From Cardinalis cardinalis (taxonomy: Eukaryota; Chordata; Aves; Passeriformes; Cardinalidae), in NCBI GenBank assembly GCA_014549065.1, contig JACDOX010000264.1, positions 10,862 through 74,861 of the forward strand: a stretch of DNA of 64,000 nt. Reading direction: 5' to 3'. The position numbers and the translations under genes were made by a program. A model generated the notes under the pieces. The model searched no databases. It was not told the origin of the DNA and saw nothing but the letters and a program-made list of their open reading frames with translations. Numbering within the stretch: position 1 is the stretch's first letter; the number at the start of each line of letters is the position of its first letter. Shown here piece after piece: positions 10,340 to 25,300 of this stretch.

Positions 10340-13300
10340 TTAAAAGTCCTCCCCTTTGGCTGTCACAGTCTCCTTCAGAGCAGCCTTCAGACTTTTGTTC
10401 TCTTCCATCTGGAAGCCAAGCCTGCAAGGAAACAAAAGGAAAAAACCTCCCTGTCAGCTGGGGAGCTTCAAAGCAAATTGAGAACAGTCACCTGTGTTCT
10501 GGGAANAAACACTGAAACCCAGAGCCCTGAGAAAGAGCAAACTGAGCCCTTGCTCCTCCTCTCCCTGAGGCAGGACAGAGTAATCCCAGCACGGAGAANG
10601 GGAGAACATACCTCCTGCTCAGCTCCTCCACCTGAGACTCCAGGGGCAGCTCAGACAGGGATGCAGAGAGCTCCTCTCTGCCACTCACATGCAAGGGNAG
10701 GCTGGGCTGGGCTGTAGATTCAATCACAGAATGGAGTTTTAGTGAAACAGCAAATCAGTTTTGGCAGCATGCTGAGTCAGTGTCAAAAAACACTGAATTT
10801 ATTCTCTCAAATAATGTATTTAATCTCTTAAATAAATATTTAATCTCCTAAATTCTACGTTACATCCATAACATTTCATAAATATATGACAATTATTTTC
10901 ATTCCCTTCCAGCAAAATGAAAACATGATGAATTTACATTTCAGGGCTAAATACATGCCTACATATGTAGGGAAGAAAACNATGAATTCAAAATATTGAA
11001 GTGACCAAAACAAGAGGTTACAAACAGCTGAAAAGGATTAATTTGATGGTAATCTTGTAATTGTGTTTCAGATTATGACAGCTGTGGCTTCCTGAATGTC
11101 TGGGACAAAGTTTGCACGTGGCACCCATTGAAACAACTTTTGTAAAGCACTTTGATCCTCAGCATAAACAAAATGTAGGTGAAATGTACTTCAAACCAAG
11201 GTTCTCATNCAGGAATGCTTTCCTAAATAAAAGTCTATCTAAAACATGCAGCTCTGATCATCCCAAAAAATAAAAAATCAGAAACTTTTTTTCAGGGNGA
11301 NAGAGAAAATGTAATTCAAATTTACAGCTGGGAGTGGAGAGGCAAAANCTGTGACCAGTGAATCCCTGCAGTGGAAGGAGGAGCAGAGNAGTGTTCAGGG
11401 AGCTCAGAAAGGAGAGCAGGAAGGGAGCAGAGCTATTGCAGAGGATGCTGAACTCATCCCAGCCCTGGGGGACTGCAGGGTGATCTCTGCTGTAGACAGA
11501 AGGCTGAATCGTTTTAGTAAATGTAAATAAATTGCTTTCTCTAAAATAATCAATAGCCAGCACTACNTACCTGGAGACAGGTAATATGAGGGAAGGATTT
11601 GTGTGGTTCAGCCCCAAATCAATTATAAAAATCAGGAAAGCAGNTAAATGAAGAGAACAACAGGCTGGAGCTGGCTGCAGTCCTTCTAACTGGGAATCCA
11701 GCACCAGGACAGGGAACAGCCAGGCTGGAATCTGTGCTGAGCTCCTACTGAACACTGCAATTGCTGGTTTGTGCTTGTGTTGTCATGTTGGCACATTTCT
11801 GTNACCCTTTTCCCAATTCACTTCCCTCACAACATCAAATATCTTCAAATTTGGTATTAAAACACTAAATCCTCCTTTTGTGGAATAATCTGAAAGAACC
11901 TGGCTGGAGAGTNCTGAACTCTGACAAAAACAAATGAGAAGAAAAGGCTGCATTGTACAGCTAAAAAATGCTTTTGATCTTGAGGCTGTGCTTTACAGGG
12001 CTGAGGAAAACCTGCTGTTACTTACCTATCCCTCCTCTGGGATTATTCTTTGATAATTTGGAATTTGGATAAAACAGGAAAAAAGCACAGAAAATGAAAA
12101 GCCTGAATGAATTTAAAACCACAACTGGGTTGTTTGCAGCTCCTTAGCATCATTATCTACTTGCCTGGAATTGAAGGGATCAGAAACATTAGACTAGCAA
12201 TTAGATCAGCTCTCTACAATTTTGTACTTTCAGAAAGAAAGGAAAATATTATGTTAATTAGCAGGTTCTCTAGTCTCTATTTTGTATTCAAGCTTTTCAT
12301 TTTTTCTGATTTCCTCAACCACTGGCATGAAAGCATTGAGATAACCTCCATGCTCTGCTGAAGAGGTGTACTACAGACTTGGTTCTTGTACAAACTCCAA
12401 TTTTGGCACATCACAAAGCTCTCATCAAAGCAGGGGAATGAAATAGATTGTTACCTACTCATCTCATGGATTTAGAGAGGATTTCTCCCTATTAGCCTTA
12501 CTGCCAATCCTTTTCTACTTTTGCTTTTAGTCCTTAAGCAGAGGAGATTAATGAACTAAATATTTAGTGAGAAGGGATCTGTCACTGGTGAAAACAGCTT
12601 CTTCCTCTGGCTATGAAATGCCAGCCAGCAGAGGGGAGTTACTAAAACTTTACTACAGCACCACAAAACTTGACCAAAAAGCCTCAGGACCTGGAGAGTT
12701 TGTGTCTCTTGGAGCTTGCAGGGGGAAGATTTGATAACAGAACACATCAACAGTTGACCAGGATGTGTAAAAGNCTGAGCACTCAGAAACTCAGTTAAAT
12801 TCTGTACAAAACAGCACCAAAATGCTCCCACACTTCTGGGATCTAAGTTTCTCTGCTCTCAGCTAATACAGGTGAGACAACTCTNAGAATCAGTGCTCAT
12901 AAAAAAATCACATGAGAATGAGTCAGTGTGGGCTGGAGCCCCTTCCCAGGACACAGCAAGGAACAAATCCATGCTTTACAGAGAGAAGCAGGTCTGAAGC
13001 ACCCATTCAGTCCCCATTCAGTACAAAGGCTCCTCTGAAGGGCTCATCCAAGGTTTCTGATGAGCCCTGTGGTCACCCTAACTCAGCCTGACACCACCCC
13101 AACATTTGCCAAATTGAAATTCCCCTCCCTGCTGTTCATCTTCTGGCATTTGAGTCTTTTTACTTTATGAAAATACACATAAAAAGGGAAACCACTGGAA
13201 AATTTTCCTGAAGAATATGTGCCATTTTATTGGTTTAGACACTTTACAGAATCAGAGTCCTTAAGCAATAAAAGGATCTGATCAGGGAAATAAAAATTTA

Positions 13301-16300
13301 ACATCCACCATGAATTCTTCTTCTTTAACTACACCAGGGAGGCTTTCATATTTATAGCAGGAGATTATCACTTTCATGGGATAATAAATTACACCAGATC
13401 TAATTACTTCATCACCAGCAATAGTTTTTCATAGGCACTGACAGGCCTTAAATTGGGATATGTCCTTTAATTCTGCTCTTAACCTTCAGCTGAATCCCTC
13501 AGGCANGAGTGCAAAGGGAGCTCTGGGCCTGGGGGCAGCAAAGAGCAGGGAAAAGCTTTTTTTCCTGGAATTATCCCATGGAAACACACTGCAAAAATCC
13601 TGGTCCCACTCAGACCTGTGGGAAAACCCTCCTCAGTGAAGAGGGGCCAGGATTTTGCCTCCTGCCTTGCTGCTGGCTCTGAGCAGGTCCCATCACCACG
13701 TGCAAGGTCAAGCTCTGGGCTGGGTTTGGCAGGTGGAGCCCAAATGTTGTCACTGTCTGTAAAGGCCAGAGGTGAAATAGGGGACATGGCTGTGGCTGAG
13801 GGTGGCATTCACATTTCCTGGAAAAATCCCTTTGCCCAGGATTCTTCTCCNGGGAAGCTGAGAAGCCTCAGAGAAAAATGAAAACAATAATTATCTGATT
13901 TGCTTCTCTTGTGTTTGCTGCTTTGNAATGTGGCTGGAGATTGTTTCATTGGTTTCATGTGAATTATTTTCACTCATTGACCAATCACAGCCAAGCTGTG
14001 TTTGGGCTCTGTAAGGGCTCTGTAAATTTTCATTATTATCTTTTTAGCCTTCTGTAAGTATCCTTTCTGTATTCTGTAGAGTAGTTTAGTATAGCATNCT
14101 TTAATACAATATAGTATCATAAAATAATAAATCAGCCTTCTAAGAACATGGAGTCAGATCCATCATTCTTTCCTGCCATGGGGCACCCAGAAAATAAAAT
14201 AGCTGAGGGCTCCCCTTTACCTTTTCTGCTCCTCAGGGCAGGCTCCTGGCCAGTTGTGCTGCTCTCTGGATCCACCTGCAGCTTTTCCAGCTGCTGTTCC
14301 AAGCTGTCACTCTGCCACTGCTCTTCCTGGAGCTTCTTCTCAGCTTCCAAGGCTTTGTCACTGCTTTCCTCCACCCTGACAGGTAAAAAAAAACTAAAAA
14401 AAGAAAAAAGAGTTCAGCTCATTTCTGTCATGTCTATGTCAATTCTGTCTTGGTACTAAATCCTGCTTCTTCCAACAGAAGGGAAAGAACTTTCCATGCA
14501 TTCAAAGGCAGAAATCCCAGTGAAATTGTACCAGGTGACATCTTCTAAATATGCAAAAGAGAATTAACAATGANTACAGTTGGAAACAACAGTTTTGTTT
14601 GCTTAAATCCCTTAATTTTGGCTCCCTGTGTGAATTCACCCCTCAGCTGAGCAGGAAAGCTGCAGATTGCTGAGGAGAGATCCTTTATTACAGGAATAAT
14701 AAACTGAATTTTTAGCCACTCTGGGAAAGCTTGGAAGGCAAATAGTTTATAAAAACAGAGTTTAACATTTGCGTCAGTTATCTGAGAGGAAGAAAAGAAA
14801 CTTCTGCTTTCAATAAACTTGGCAATTAGACATGACCACGGATGGGAGAGGGTGGAAAAGAAACAGGTGGTTACATCACCAAAAAGCAAATTGCCTCTCT
14901 CCATCCTGAGTAACATCTCAGAAAATTAACTGCAAAAATCTGATGTGCACCCACAGGTGCTGCCAGTGGGGCAGTGACTGNCACCAAGTGATTCCAAGGA
15001 GTTTAAAGCCAAAAAGAAACACAGATTGACTCACTGGATTGGACTGAAAAAGAGAATTTCCCTCCTGACCCCATGGAAGCTGGTTACTCTCTGAATCAAG
15101 AGACTTGATTAGTTTATTTCCCTCCTAGCTGGCATAACTAAAAAAAATTTATTACAACTCTAATAAAATTATATCACTGGCTTAAAAATGTAGCTACAGG
15201 CAAGACTCGACCTCCTGTGGCAGTGAATTCCCAGGCTGGTGATGTGCTCTGAGACATTTTATTCCTCTCAGTGGTTCTGCATTCACTANATTTTCATTTG
15301 ACCCTGGTGCTCCTCTGGCATCCACTTTGCACAAAAACTGGAGGAAAAATGGCAGGATCTGTGGGATTTTTAAATGGAATCATCTGCCAATAGGAATAAT
15401 TTAAATTAAAATGCTGTAGAAAAATCCCACTTGTAACAATTCCCAGGGCTCTTCTCTTGATTTAAGCANTATCTGTGTTACCTGAACTTTGTTACACCCC
15501 AGCAGTGGAGGGAAGAGGAGGAAAACCTGAGTTTTAAAAATATATTCACATTGAAATGTGACTGGTGCTATATCACCCTGAGGTCTTCCAAGAGTTATTG
15601 CACACAGTCTCAGAAAATTTATGTTACCTGCTTGATAAATGTGTGATAACTGTGGAGCTGCTGAATCATCAATTTATGGCACATTTTACAAGCAACTGTG
15701 CATTTCATTGACTCTGTTTTTCATTATCCCATACTGGTGGTGGCCACACTTCAGTTACCACTCACAGCCCCATCCTCATCTGACTGCACAGCTCTATTAA
15801 AGTCACTGGGCTTACAAACATGAAAAAGATTTTTCCCAGCATGTATTTCCAGAATTTAGCTTTAAAAGCACCTTTTCCACAGTTCTAAAAGAAAAAAAAA
15901 AATCTTTTTTTTTCTGACTGTGATTAATCATGCAGGATAAAAGTGATACAAGTGAGAATGATAACTGTGGTAAATTAAAGCAAGTAAGCAAACAGTGCTT
16001 ATTGTATTGACAAGCACACAGAAAGGAATATCCTTTCAATATTGGAATACAGATTTAGGAATCAAATAACACATACTGGGAAAAAAAATAGTAGCTGANA
16101 GGTGTCAAAAAAAATTACTTTGCTTTCCCTTTTCTTCTAAAACATGGTCGGCTTTTATCATCTTACATTGAATTGAATCATAGAAAGTAAAATTAAAAAA
16201 AAATCACTGCCATGCCTCTGTTAAACCAGAATAAATTCATTCAGAAAAGGATACAATGGAACTTAAAAAGAATATGAAAAGCTTTGGAAGAGAATATTAT

Positions 16301-19300
16301 AACAATAATTACAGTATTTACTACTGATGAATAATATTGCTGCCTCAATAAAGCCATGCATACATAAATACAGCAATTCTGGTTTTATCTAGGTGCAGCA
16401 AGCTGGAAGATGGCTCCATTTTTTTCTGCCCTTTGTTCTAAAAGCATAATAAAAAGAATGAATCATCAGCCAGGCAGGGAAATTGAGCAGAATAAAATTG
16501 AAAAGCCCCTATTTAAGGCAAGGACNGCAGCGTGTGATGCACTGGAGTGCAGGTCCCAGACTCTGCAGTGCTCCCTGATCCCAGCAGCCCACAGAGGATG
16601 CTGCTGGCAGGATGAGGCTGTACCTTTTCTGCAGCACAGCCAGCAGCTCCAGGAGCTTTTCCCTCTCCTTTTCAGCAGGCTGGCACAGAAGCCTCTGTGT
16701 TATGAGCTCTCCCAGCACCGCTTCCCAGCTCAAGCTGTCCGTGCCAGCAGACCTGAGGAAAGCACAAGCACAGAGAGTCTGGTTCCCACTTCTGGAATGA
16801 AAGGAATGAAACAAAGGCAGGATTTGAGCACTGTCTCCAATACANTTGTCTGAAGGTGAAGGCAGAATGCAGAGCCAGGCTCACTACCTCCCCCCAGCAC
16901 CCATCTCTAGACTGCAATAAACAGAACAGAAATATTTGGCTATAAAGTCACAGGGAGTCATTAAAAAGCTGCTTCCAGGATGCTTCCCCTCCCCATCACC
17001 CCCGAAAACAAACTTCCTCCTCTGATCAATTCATTATCCCTGACTCTCCTCTCACTGCTACTGCCAANGTAAAAGGAGATTCTATCTCCCAAGTGCTACA
17101 CTAAACTATTAAATGCCCTGCTATTGATTTTCTCCCTCTGAAAGGCTTCAGGCAGCACTTGCACAATGGCTGTTCTTGTGGCCAAAATGTGCTGAAAGGA
17201 AGGGGCAGTTTTCCCATGCATCCCATTATTATGTAGTTCATTACTGCTCTGACCTCTCTGCTTTCAGGAAGACCTTCCTTAGAACAAAAAAAAAGCAGGA
17301 GACATCTTGGAGGTTGGGGGCAAAAATGGAAAAAAAATGGTGTCAAACAAGCAGTCAATTAAAGAATTAAGAGAGAAATCAGATGTTAGAGCTCATAGAC
17401 AGCTTCAGCCAGGAGGGATGGTGCAAGAAGCTTTCATTACAGAAACAAGGCAGGCAAGACAAGGATTTCCAGCAGCTTGCAGAGCATGGCAGAGCACTTT
17501 CCTTGCTGATAATGAAGTTCATATACCCACCTTGCAGGTGGGATGAGGAAGAAAGGCTCTGTGGCTGCTGACTCCACGAGCACGTGGCCCATCGCGGACA
17601 CTGTGCTGGGGGGAGGAAAGCTGGGTTAGGGCTTCACACAGGGCAGGCTTCCCAGAATTCCAGTCCTTCCCCAATGGCTGTGTTTTGTGGGGAAGAGCTC
17701 CCTCACCTCACACCTTCACCCAGCACTGGCAGAGGCAATCCCAGCTCGGTGCAGTTTGATGGAGTTTGCATGTCACAGATTTTCCTAACAAAGCGACCCC
17801 TGCTCTGCAAGGCAGGGCACAACTGGGATTTCCCAATGCCCTTTAAAATATCTATTTCACACAGCTTGATGTATTTCACACAGCTTTATGAAATCTGCTT
17901 TGTGAAAACCCTCAGGAAGATCTGTCAGGCTCACTGTTGTAAGAGGAGGAGCCAGCTGATAACACTGGAGTATCACTGCCAGCCTGGATGAGTTTTGTGT
18001 ACGATGATGTGTGCTTGGGACATCCCATTTCAGTGTGTGCTTGTTTGGGACATCCCATTTAGATGTGTGTGTCTTTGGGACATCCCATTTAGATGTGTGT
18101 GTCTTTGGGACATCCCATTTCAGTGAGTGTTTTGTTTGGGACATCTCATTTAGGTGTGTATTTGTTTCAGATATCCCATTTCAGTGTGTGCTTGTTTGGG
18201 ACATCCCATTTAGATGTGTGTGTCTTTGGGACATCCCATTTAGATGTGTGTGTCTTTGGGACATCCCATTTCAGTGTGTGTGTGTTTGGGACATCCCATT
18301 TAGATGTCTGTGTCTTTGGGACATCCCATTTCAGTGGGTGTTTGTTTGGGACATCCTATTTAGATGTCTGTGTGTTTGGGACATCCCATTTCAGTGTATG
18401 CTTGTTTGGGTCATCCCATTTAGGTGTGTGCTTCTTTGGCATATCCCATTTCAGTGGGTGTCTGTTTGGGACATCCCATTTAGGTGTGTGTTTGTTTGGG
18501 ACACCCCATTTCAGGAGGTATTTGCTTGGGGGTGTTCATATCCTCAACACAAATTCAGCTGCTCAAAGCCAAGTCCCTGCAGACTTACCCCATGTTTCCT
18601 TACTTTAGCTGTAGCTAACAAGAGGATAAAGCCTTAGAATTGTGGAAGTGACAGATGTGCCTTCTGGGCTAGGAGTGGTTAATCCTAAAATCAAGTTAAN
18701 GTTCATACTGACAGCCTTGGCCCAGTCTAAAAATGCAGATTTTTACTCTGCCATCTCCAAAAGGTTTAGCATCTATTATAGAGTTTTTCATTTCACCTTT
18801 TCTGATAGGAAAAGATGATTCACTACAGCCAAAACAGAACTGAGAGTTCATCAGCATATTAAAGTTAATGGAAGGAATGAGCCTTGCTGACCAAGTTATT
18901 AACAGCTCTCAGAGTTTTTCAGGATCATTCATTGCCCACCTGACACATCAGCTCTTTCCACGACAGAGCCCTTGGCCCTGTACACAAGCAATAATTTATG
19001 CATTGCACTTAGTGCTTTCCACAAAGCCATTACCCAGCTTTGGTTCCTGCTTACCATCAGCAGACATGTGAGGTAAAAAAAAAAAAGGGGATAAAACATA
19101 GATTTGCTCCAGGAGAGCACAACAACTTCTGCAGAGTTAGATGGGNGAGAATTATAACAGTCAGAAAGGTGTAGAAACTTTCAAATTAAGGATGCTTTAA
19201 CTCCAACTCAAAACAACAGAATTCTTCTTAAATTTTATAGCAATGCTCTACTTAGGGATACTCAGCTGATTTTAAAGCCAAATTGGGTGTCTTTTTTNGA

Positions 19301-22300
19301 AATTACACAGAAGAGATCAGCTGTAACTTTATCTTGATGACAAATTTCCCTCATCCCCATTAGACCAGTCTCAAATCCTCACTACCAATTAGACCATGAA
19401 CTCTTTAGCAACAATTTAACAGGAAAGGATGTAACTTGCTGTGGTACCATGGTCCCTTTACACAGCCAGAGTGACCCAGAGTCACACCAGTGTAAACACA
19501 AATCAGATTTATTGCTGCACTAAGATTAGTGTAATTTACACAGCCCTCAGCGAGCCTTTAAAGAGGGTGTTTGGTAGGAACAAATCATGTGGTGTGTTTT
19601 CAACATTTCTGCATGTAAATCCTACTCAAAGAGCATTTATTGATTTAAATAATGCACCAGTGATTTAGTGCTTACCTAAAATGGCACTTTGCCTTCATTC
19701 CCCACCCTGCTCACAGAAATCTGCTCCTTAGAAGCCTCNTGTCTCATAAGGGAAAAGATTCCCAGGCACTTAAGCTGACCACATAAACATTATCTGAGCT
19801 GCAGGAGGAGAAATAGCTGCACCACCACCATGCCAAATCTAGTCATGTCTGCAAGTCTGTACATCCTTCTCAGTTCCAGGACAAAAGTCCAAGAGATAAT
19901 GTGATTAGAGATTCCCATATATTGCAAACAGGCTGTTGGCACAAAGCACTTGTGGTTTGATGAAACTCCCTGGGAAAACCAAGCTCCTGGATTACTCAAA
20001 CAACTTGAAATATTGACTTTCTGATCTTCTTACCAGGCAGATTCTGTCCTTCCAGCCTCAGGTGATCCTGAGTGCTCAGAGTGTGGTGGATGAGCAGCTC
20101 CTGACTTGTCCTATGGATGGGCAGATTTCTTCTGTTAATGGTGGAGCATGTTATAAAAGCAATTACATAGTTCAGAGGAAAACAGCTGCNCCAATGCCAA
20201 AGCAGCAGCTTTTGATTATTGCTACAAGCAAGCCAGAACTTTTGATTTACAGGGCCTTTTCAGAAGCTCTGCTTTAATTCCCAACCATTGCAGAGTGAAA
20301 ACAAAGCAGAAGTCAGTTTAAAAAGGGGAGTTTCATNTGAAATCAGAGTGCATTAATAAACCAACTGTGCTAGCAGTGATGCTGCTGCACTGTGGGTTGT
20401 GTCCCTAACCCAGGTTTGATCCTGGGTTCAATGCTCCAGCCCCCATTCCTGAGGTATTTGGGAGATTCACAACCTCACCATAACCCCAGGAGGGTTTTGG
20501 ATCAATGAGAATGACATGGCTAAATACTCTTCACAAATCCTGCCTGTGAGACAGCAGCAGATGCTGATGTTGGTGTGACACGTTTGTGTGCTTCCTCCTT
20601 CCAGCACCCAAGAGTGCTGAGCACTGAGAGTCCCCAGTGCAGCCCCAAGTCCTGCTGGCAGTCAGTGACAGTCCATGTGTGGCTGAGATTGGTATTGCTG
20701 TGTTTGCTGCTGCTGAAACTGCCTCAAGGTATGCACAAAGGAACTGAGGAGTTACAAAAGAGAATCCCTGCTTTATCATCCCATCAGGAAAGACTGTCAG
20801 CAGGACAGGGATCCCTGTCTGGAGGCAGCAACCATCTCAGATAACAAGGGACAAGGACGTGGAAGAGCAGATCTGAAGTGATCACCAAGTGTGCTCCTCT
20901 AATTAATTTNTTTGCCTACCTGATGTGTGAGCTGCCCAATCTCCTCCTCCAGAGTTTTAACATTTGNTTCTCTGTCAGTCACCAACTGCCTGAGCTCATC
21001 TACCAGGATGCTTTGTTTCTGAATCTCAGGGTCCATCNTCTCCTTGTTCTCACCCTTCTTCTGGCTCAGGCCCTTTAAGATCTCCTGCATTTGCTTCTGC
21101 TGGCTCTGGTAAAAATAGAAACAGGTAAGATCTTTATTTGGTACACAATGATTATTTTAACTCCCCCCAAGACAAATATCCATTTAGAATATCCCCTGCC
21201 CTGCCAAGCCCATTCCTTGGTGGGATCACACTGGTGTCACTTTGGCAATTTGAATTGTTATGTTGACCTGAGCAATGGCCAGATTCAATTTGCTGCCAGC
21301 TCTGCTGCTCAGTGTAGCAGAAAACAGAACAAGAAAGACTGGCCTTTGATAAAGAAGTGACTTTTTTCCATAAATTGAATGAAACTCAAGATTTCAATGT
21401 GCTTTTTGTGGAATTAGAACATGNTCAGATCATGTGATAGTGATATTAAAAGCTGAGGGTACTGTGGTGTGACAGATATGAGGCCAGGCTCCTTCACCAG
21501 TAGTTTTGGAGGTTTTTTTCCACACTGACAAATCTAATACCTGTCAGGCAGTTTGTTCTGTCAGGCCAACAACCTGCAAGTAAAGTGCTTTTTTGATAAA
21601 AGAGATTAACCATCCCTTCCCTAATAAACTTGCATCTTTCTGTACTAATTTTAGTGGGAATGCCCAGAAAAAGTGACAAGTGTTCTTTGGTACCCCTAAT
21701 CTGCTGGTCAGCACCCACANGGCCTGGTGGGAGAAGGGTGAATGGCAGCTGAGCTAAAACCTACCCACAGCAGCAGGGAAATCTGAGTGGTTTGAAACTA
21801 ATGAGGATCAGGAAACACAGAATTAACCCTGCTAGGAGATGGTGTATAAATTTATTTTTATCTCTACTAAATTTGCTATTTTAATTGAGGAAGGCTGTTT
21901 AAAACCATGGCAGGACCATGACAGGAGCCATTTCTTTCTTTCTCAGCATCTTTGAGCCTTTGTCAAAACTCTTGGTTCAGAAGAGGCCAAATCCTCTCAG
22001 CTCCTGCATGTGAGTGTGCACATGGTTTAATGCTCACGGTTCAGCTTGCGTGTTGTGGGCTGTGTAACAAAATAAAACAAAATAAATGGAAGTTTTGTTA
22101 CAAACAAAAAAATTCCTCCAGGACTGCAGCCATTCTAAGGAAAAAAAAATAAAAAATCTACCAGTGGAGCTGAAAGCAGAATAAAGAACACAGGCCTTGG
22201 GTCAGGACTGAAGCCCTTCCTCTACCTACTTCAATCCTGCAAAATGTTTCTGCAGTCCCTGCNGCTCAGGGCCACTTGGCTGTCACTGTCACACCTGGTG

Positions 22301-25300
22301 CTGTCTCACAGCCCTTACATGACCTGATCCAAAATGCAGGAGGACTTCAGCTGACAGGGAAACCTCTGGCTGTCACACTTGGATCCATCAGGCTCCTTAC
22401 ACCCTAAGGCTGTGTGTGCCATGACAGGACATCGTGTTTTATCACCTATAGGACCACCACAGACTGTACCAGCAAGGCATCTATGAGCTCATCATCGTGT
22501 TTCCCNTTCTCCAGCAAGGTTCCAATCTGTCCCTTCAGCATCTTCACTTCTCCACACAGCATTTGGTTCCTGGCTCTTGAGGCATCAAGTTTTTTTTTCA
22601 ATTCCTCGTGGTTTTTTTGGAGAGTGTTGTGTTGCTCAGAGAGTTTCTGCAGTGAGGTAAAAGGAAATTAAAGTTATAACTCATCACCAAGCCCCAGGTG
22701 CTGTGGTGAGCAAAAAGAATCACACATTACCTGCTAAAATCTAAAAATTGGGACTGGAATACTGTATAATTCCTAAGGAAGTAGAAATTATAAATGCTAC
22801 TGGCTGCCTNCTTGCCAGCATCCAAAAAGGGTCTGTCTGCTCAGGAATCCAGGTGGTCTGGGTAGATTCTCCATCATTCTGGATTCTGATTCTCCATTAT
22901 TCTGNTCAAATGGAGAAGCCCAGAGCCCTACAGATCCAGGAGTGTGAGGGGATGTCTGTATTTGGGATGAAGAATGCACACCTGGCCAAGGGGTGAGAGG
23001 GCTGCTAAGGAGTTTGGGTGCAGCTGTAGCAGGGCTTGGCTGGGAAGTGGGGCAGAGCTTTGTCCAGCAGATCAGGTGGGTCTGTGAAATGGTTTGAGGT
23101 AGGGTGTAACACACCCTGAAGGCAGAACAAGCTATTACACACTGCTCCACACCCAAACAGAACTCTCTGTCAGCTCACAGGATTCTACCTCCAAAGATTC
23201 CTTCTTCTCTTTTTCCAAGCTGCGAATCTTCAGCAAGTTCTTCTCTTGGACTGACAATTTCCTTGAATCAGGAAATGCCAGCAGTCCCTCATCCATCTCC
23301 AGCAGTGAAGNTCTGATCTTTTGCTGATTCAGTTTATGTTCCAGCTCATGAACCTATGGCACAANAATGACAACTCAGCCAGAGCTTTACCAGGGGTACA
23401 GGGCAAAGATGACACAGCCAAAGGCAGCTCAGATTATTTCTTGATATTTTCATGTCTAGCAGTGTCTGGTCTTTCAAACTGAAATTTAGCTGTTAATAAA
23501 TATGCAGATTTTAGGGTATCTGTGCAGGATGGAGATCTGGGACACATGGGAGATCTGTGCCTTTGTGGAGCCACNTTTGGAGGCCAGACAGGCACTCCAG
23601 AGCACTGGAACTGCTGCTCTGTGAATCCAAGGGAACTCAGCTTGTCAACTGCTCACTGCAGGCTGCTTTGATAGTCAGTGGAAGGAACTGGGCACTTCCA
23701 CAGCTCAGTTCCTCTGCCCTGCTTTGGAGGAACCTGCCTCACTTTTGATCCTGTGACTGGATTCACAAGATCCCCACTGACTACAGAAGGGGCCTGAGGA
23801 GTCTGGATCAGAAAGAAATCTGCACATTAGAGCAGAGAACAGTAGGAACAGTGGTCAGATGAAGCCCAGGCAAGGATATAACANGGGGAAATGGAATTTG
23901 CTCAAGGGAAAGCAGAGGTTAAAAATCTCAGTCAGAATGCAAAAAAATCACAGTTTGATGGCATATAATTGAACAGCAGGAAAATAGGAAAATTACAAAT
24001 CAAATTGCCTGAGAGAAGTTTTATTTAGATGCACACAAAACTGCNTCTCTGCCTCCTGCTGACATTTCAGCTAAACTCTGCCCTTCAGAAGACTCAAGAG
24101 TTAAAGATTTTACTGAAGCTCCTGAGGGAACAACTTGAAAACCTGATCTGGCCTCATTTCTTCCCATCTGATTCCAAGCACTGAACAAAGGTGTCTAAGT
24201 CAGAGCACAGACACTGACAGGGCTCCTTCTGTTCTCAGTGGAGAGAGGCACCTTCAAAACACCCAGGGACTTGAACTGGGCTGCCACAGCTCTCCAAGGT
24301 CACTGAACTCCTTCCTTTGACACAGATGTGAAAGATTCCCAGCTGAAATACCAAAGCTTGCAGGGCTGCAGAGTCATTTAACATGGTGTGCACACATCAA
24401 CAGAGAGATGTTAAGAATTAATGAAGAACTAACAGCACTTTTACCTTAATTTGAGGTGATATCTGTACTTAGAAAGAGAATTCCAGCTGAAATGTGTTAC
24501 TGGCACTGTGCAGGGCTGTAACTCACCTTGCTTTGGAGAAGGACAATTTGCTGAGCTCGCCCACGCCAGCTGCCAGAATTGGTCAAGAGACTTTGGATAT
24601 TCACATCTTCCCCAACTTCTTTGGCTAAAATCTGGGAAAAGGGATTAACANCAACAATAAGGCTTAGAAGGATGTGCTGGGGAGAGAGAAGGAAAAGCAG
24701 CTCTCTCTAACAGGGAGCACAAGCAGTTTTCAATATACACAATTATTTTTGATAGGATGAATATTTAACCATAATTAACCAGGAGCAGAGCAGAGGCATT
24801 GTCCTCATACACACCAGGAATTGAANCAATCTCCCTTGCAAAATTCTGACACAGCTAAACTTAGTATGAAGAGCATTTAAATTATTTATAAAAAGGTCAG
24901 CAGAGTTCTATTTTTAGGACCATATTCTCTACTCTGATCTGCATTGCAGGTCTCCTACACAAAGTAGGGAAAGCAAAGAGAATCAGAGCACATAATAACA
25001 CTTAAATCCATCATGAATCAGAGGAAAAGGTTATTCTGGATGTCATTCCAACAAACTCTTTAAACACATGCTTTAGTTCAAGCAAGACCTTTAATCCCAT
25101 TGATTCCCATGGCACTGGAACCTACTTTAAAAGTAAATANATAATTAAATGTATGGGAAAGGAGGAATGAAGCTGGATGTATGTCACAAACAGTTCTGCT
25201 GATCTAGGACTTTAAAACTCAGAAGGATTCGTGCTCAATGGACAGTAGGAGGCAAAACATGAGATCCCTGTGTCCAGAGCACAATTTCAATTCCAGCCCC

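Noticed and set aside
18005..18530. A regular array that might be a CRISPR
   Set aside because: Units are 30-31 bp head-to-tail with no unique spacers, in a vertebrate intron. It is a minisatellite.
18011..18637. A 208-codon repetitive plus-strand frame
   Set aside because: The open frame results from a 30-bp period. It has no start context or conserved domain.
20531..20779. A minus-strand frame with QQQQ-like alternatives as a CCDC13 exon
   Set aside because: It has no good acceptor, and the glutamine-rich frame hits a stop. The phase requirement is met by exons 10 and 11 instead.
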